DNA from: 20CM-2-55-15 sp963738025
GTDB lineage: Bacteria; Acidobacteriota; Terriglobia; 20CM-2-55-15
Length of the DNA: 64,000 bases
Assembly (NCBI GenBank): GCA_963738025.1
Contig: CAVTWA010000006.1
Location: 62,001 to 126,000 of the forward strand
Direction: 5' to 3'
Shown here: positions 62,671 to 64,000 of the stretch, one piece after another
Layout of the letters: each line of letters opens with the position of its first letter
How positions within the stretch are numbered: position 1 is the stretch's first letter
Notes under the pieces: generated by a model
Told to the model about the DNA's origin: nothing
What the model saw: the letters and a program-made list of their open reading frames with translations, nothing else
The model's database searches: none
Translations under genes and position numbers: made by a program

Positions 62671-64000
62671 TCACCAGTGTGTCGGCGATCCGTCCGGACG
62701 GAGATACGTCGGGCCGGGGCCTCCTTCGGTCATTGCTTCCACAAACGTGAGCTGCTTCTCATCGACAGAGACGCCGAGTCCCGGTCGATCGTTGGGCCAC
62801 ACCTTTCCGTTCCGGAAGTCGAGAAACTCGGGCATGTACGGCACAGGCCGATCGTGCTGGTTGTATTCCATGAGGACCTGCCCCGGGAAAGCCATCATCG
62901 TGTGCATGTGGCCGACTGTCGCAATGGGGCCGGTGAAGTGCGGCATGATCCCGACTTTGTGCAGATCACAGAGCGCCATGATTTTGAGCATCTCGGTAAT
63001 GCCGCCGACGTTCGGCAGCGATGCCCGTGCAAAGTCGATATCGCGCTGTTCCACGAGCGGACTGAAGTCCGCCCGCGTCCCCCATTCTTCCCCGGCGGCC
63101 AGAGGTATTGCAGTCATCAAGCGCAGTTTCGGGATCTGCGTGCGAAACTGTTCCTCGCGCAGCGGATCTTCGGCGCAAAAGGGCCGCGTCGGCGCAATCA
63201 AGTTACAGACCTCGACGGCTTCGGGAAAATCGAAGCTCTGGTGCAGGTCGATCATCCAGTCGCCATCCGGACCGATGCCTTCGCGAATCTGTGCTGCGGC
63301 TTCGCCGATTTCCCGGATGCGCGAGCGCGAGTTGAAAGTGCCGCGGCTTCCCGTCACGCCGGGAGGCGTCTCAGACGCATTAGCGCCGCGCGAGCCCCGG
63401 CCCCGGGGGCCCGCGGCTCCGCCGGCTGGTGTAGGAGCGATCGAGCTATCCACTCGATAGACCCGGTAGCCTGCCGTCATCGTCGCCGCCGCGCGCTCCT
63501 TTAAGCTCATCCGCTGCAACTCATTTTGCGGGATCAGACCTTGCGGGACGCCGTTCGTCGCATAGAGCTCGATGTGCTGGCGCGCTTTTCCGCCGAACAA
63601 TTCGTACAGAGGTGTTTGCAGCGCCTTACCTTTGATGTCCCACAGCGCGACATCGAGCGCGCCCAGCGCATGCAACCGTTCCTTCCCAGGTGAATAGAAT
63701 CCGTCCATGAACGCGTGTTGCCAGATGAATTCCGTATCGAACGCGTTCTTGCCGATCACGCTGCGCGCCACATTGCGAACGGTGTCCGGCGATCCGCCTT
63801 GACCGATACCCGTGATGCCGCCTTCCGTATCGACAAGCACGACCATGTTGCTCTGCGGAAAAGCCTGCGGGCCGTTGGACTGATAGTTTGGTGGATAGTA
63901 GCAGCGGATCCTGGTGACGCGATTGACCGGCAGCTTTGCAGCCGCCGCTTTTGTGACCCAGGAAGGCATCGCCAGCGCGGCTGCGGCGGCTGCCAAGGTC
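62671..64000 (-). CDS. Exported enolase-superfamily (mandelate racemase/MLE) enzyme, 5' end outside window
   Basis: About 440 codons to the right edge. A hydrophobic Ala-rich signal (AAAAAALAMPSWVTKAAAA, Tat-like context) precedes the fold. DVALWDIKGKALQTPLYELF, DGDWMIDLHQSFDFPEAVEV (metal Asp), FCAEDPLREEQF (Glu), AAGEEWGTR (Glu) and VGIMPHFTGPIATVGHMHTM (His) follow the acid-sugar dehydratase pattern. The usual Lys pair is replaced or masked by a Gly/Pro/Arg-rich insert (PTPAGGAAGPRGRGSRGANA) after YRVYRVD. Substrate unknown, possibly a sugar acid. The signal and true start lie at or beyond 64000. Confidence 0.85.
   Translation of the reverse strand, partial: TLAAAAAALAMPSWVTKAAAAKLPVNRVTRIRCYYPPNYQSNGPQAFPQSNMVVLVDTEGGITGIGQGGSPDTVRNVARSVIGKNAFDTEFIWQHAFMDGFYSPGKERLHALGALDVALWDIKGKALQTPLYELFGGKARQHIELYATNGVPQGLIPQNELQRMSLKERAAATMTAGYRVYRVDSSIAPTPAGGAAGPRGRGSRGANASETPPGVTGSRGTFNSRSRIREIGEAAAQIREGIGPDGDWMIDLHQSFDFPEAVEVCNLIAPTRPFCAEDPLREEQFRTQIPKLRLMTAIPLAAGEEWGTRADFSPLVEQRDIDFARASLPNVGGITEMLKIMALCDLHKVGIMPHFTGPIATVGHMHTMMAFPGQVLMEYNQHDRPVPYMPEFLDFRNGKVWPNDRPGLGVSVDEKQLTFVEAMTEGGPGPTYLRPDGSPTHW

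Noticed and set aside
62668..63504. Two plus-strand frames of about 279 codons over the enolase-superfamily gene
   Set aside because: Antisense shadows. The minus-strand frame has all active-site motifs.

Overview
The window looks like chromosomal DNA of a soil-type Acidobacteriota bacterium. The evidence is family-level: a TIGR03435 fragment, an Oar-type TonB receptor, several Ser/Thr kinases (one with a C-terminal PD40 beta-propeller), a PadR plus membrane-protein pair, and dense palindromic intergenic repeats. I cannot place it below phylum.

Positions 1-26,180 are an ordered, intact core: pyruvate phosphate dikinase (C-terminus cut by the window edge), RecO, a PfkB sugar kinase, an esterase, glycyl-tRNA synthetase with a GT-C membrane protein, a TPR lipoprotein-like gene divergent from rhomboid, guanine deaminase, an MA-type peptidase, class D sortase, tRNA-Glu, RsmA, RNase J, FtsK, a trans-sulfuration enzyme, CutA, phosphohexomutase, FtsB-like, an NTF2-like protein and hemerythrin. 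Almost no gene here is broken. The spacers carry one family of modular nested palindromes (copies at about 4.3, 8.6, 13.8, 18.0, 22.0 and 22.9 kb) and unrelated long perfect hairpins.

Positions 26,181-57,727 read as a genomic island at an initiator tRNA gene. The intact tRNA-fMet (26,181) is followed by the inactivated 3' end of a tyrosine integrase. The 3' part of the same tRNA (about 44 bp) then recurs four times, at 50,032, 54,486, 57,091 and 57,687. Integrase and excisionase relics lie beside these copies, as expected for repeated site-specific integration (tandem accretion) followed by decay. Working-looking cargo includes two Ser/Thr kinases, an acyl-CoA synthetase, a tannase-family esterase, an acyl-CoA dehydrogenase, a nitroreductase, an SDR and an RHH two-gene module. 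The rest is a graveyard: galM, methyltransferase, TonB receptor, PadR, a sigma-54 regulator, alginate-export porin, TetR, and an IS66-type element split by an IS3-type element.

Positions 57,728-64,000 are a scar zone: an FN3-domain protein, fragments of NtrC-like regulators around a striking 41-bp tandem array (59,219-59,597), truncated FAD, MFS and PD40 genes, then intact secreted esterase and an enolase-superfamily enzyme that runs off the right edge. The strongest leads are the multi-att tRNA-fMet island, the two-tier nested palindrome family, and the 41-bp hairpin array that is open in several reading frames.
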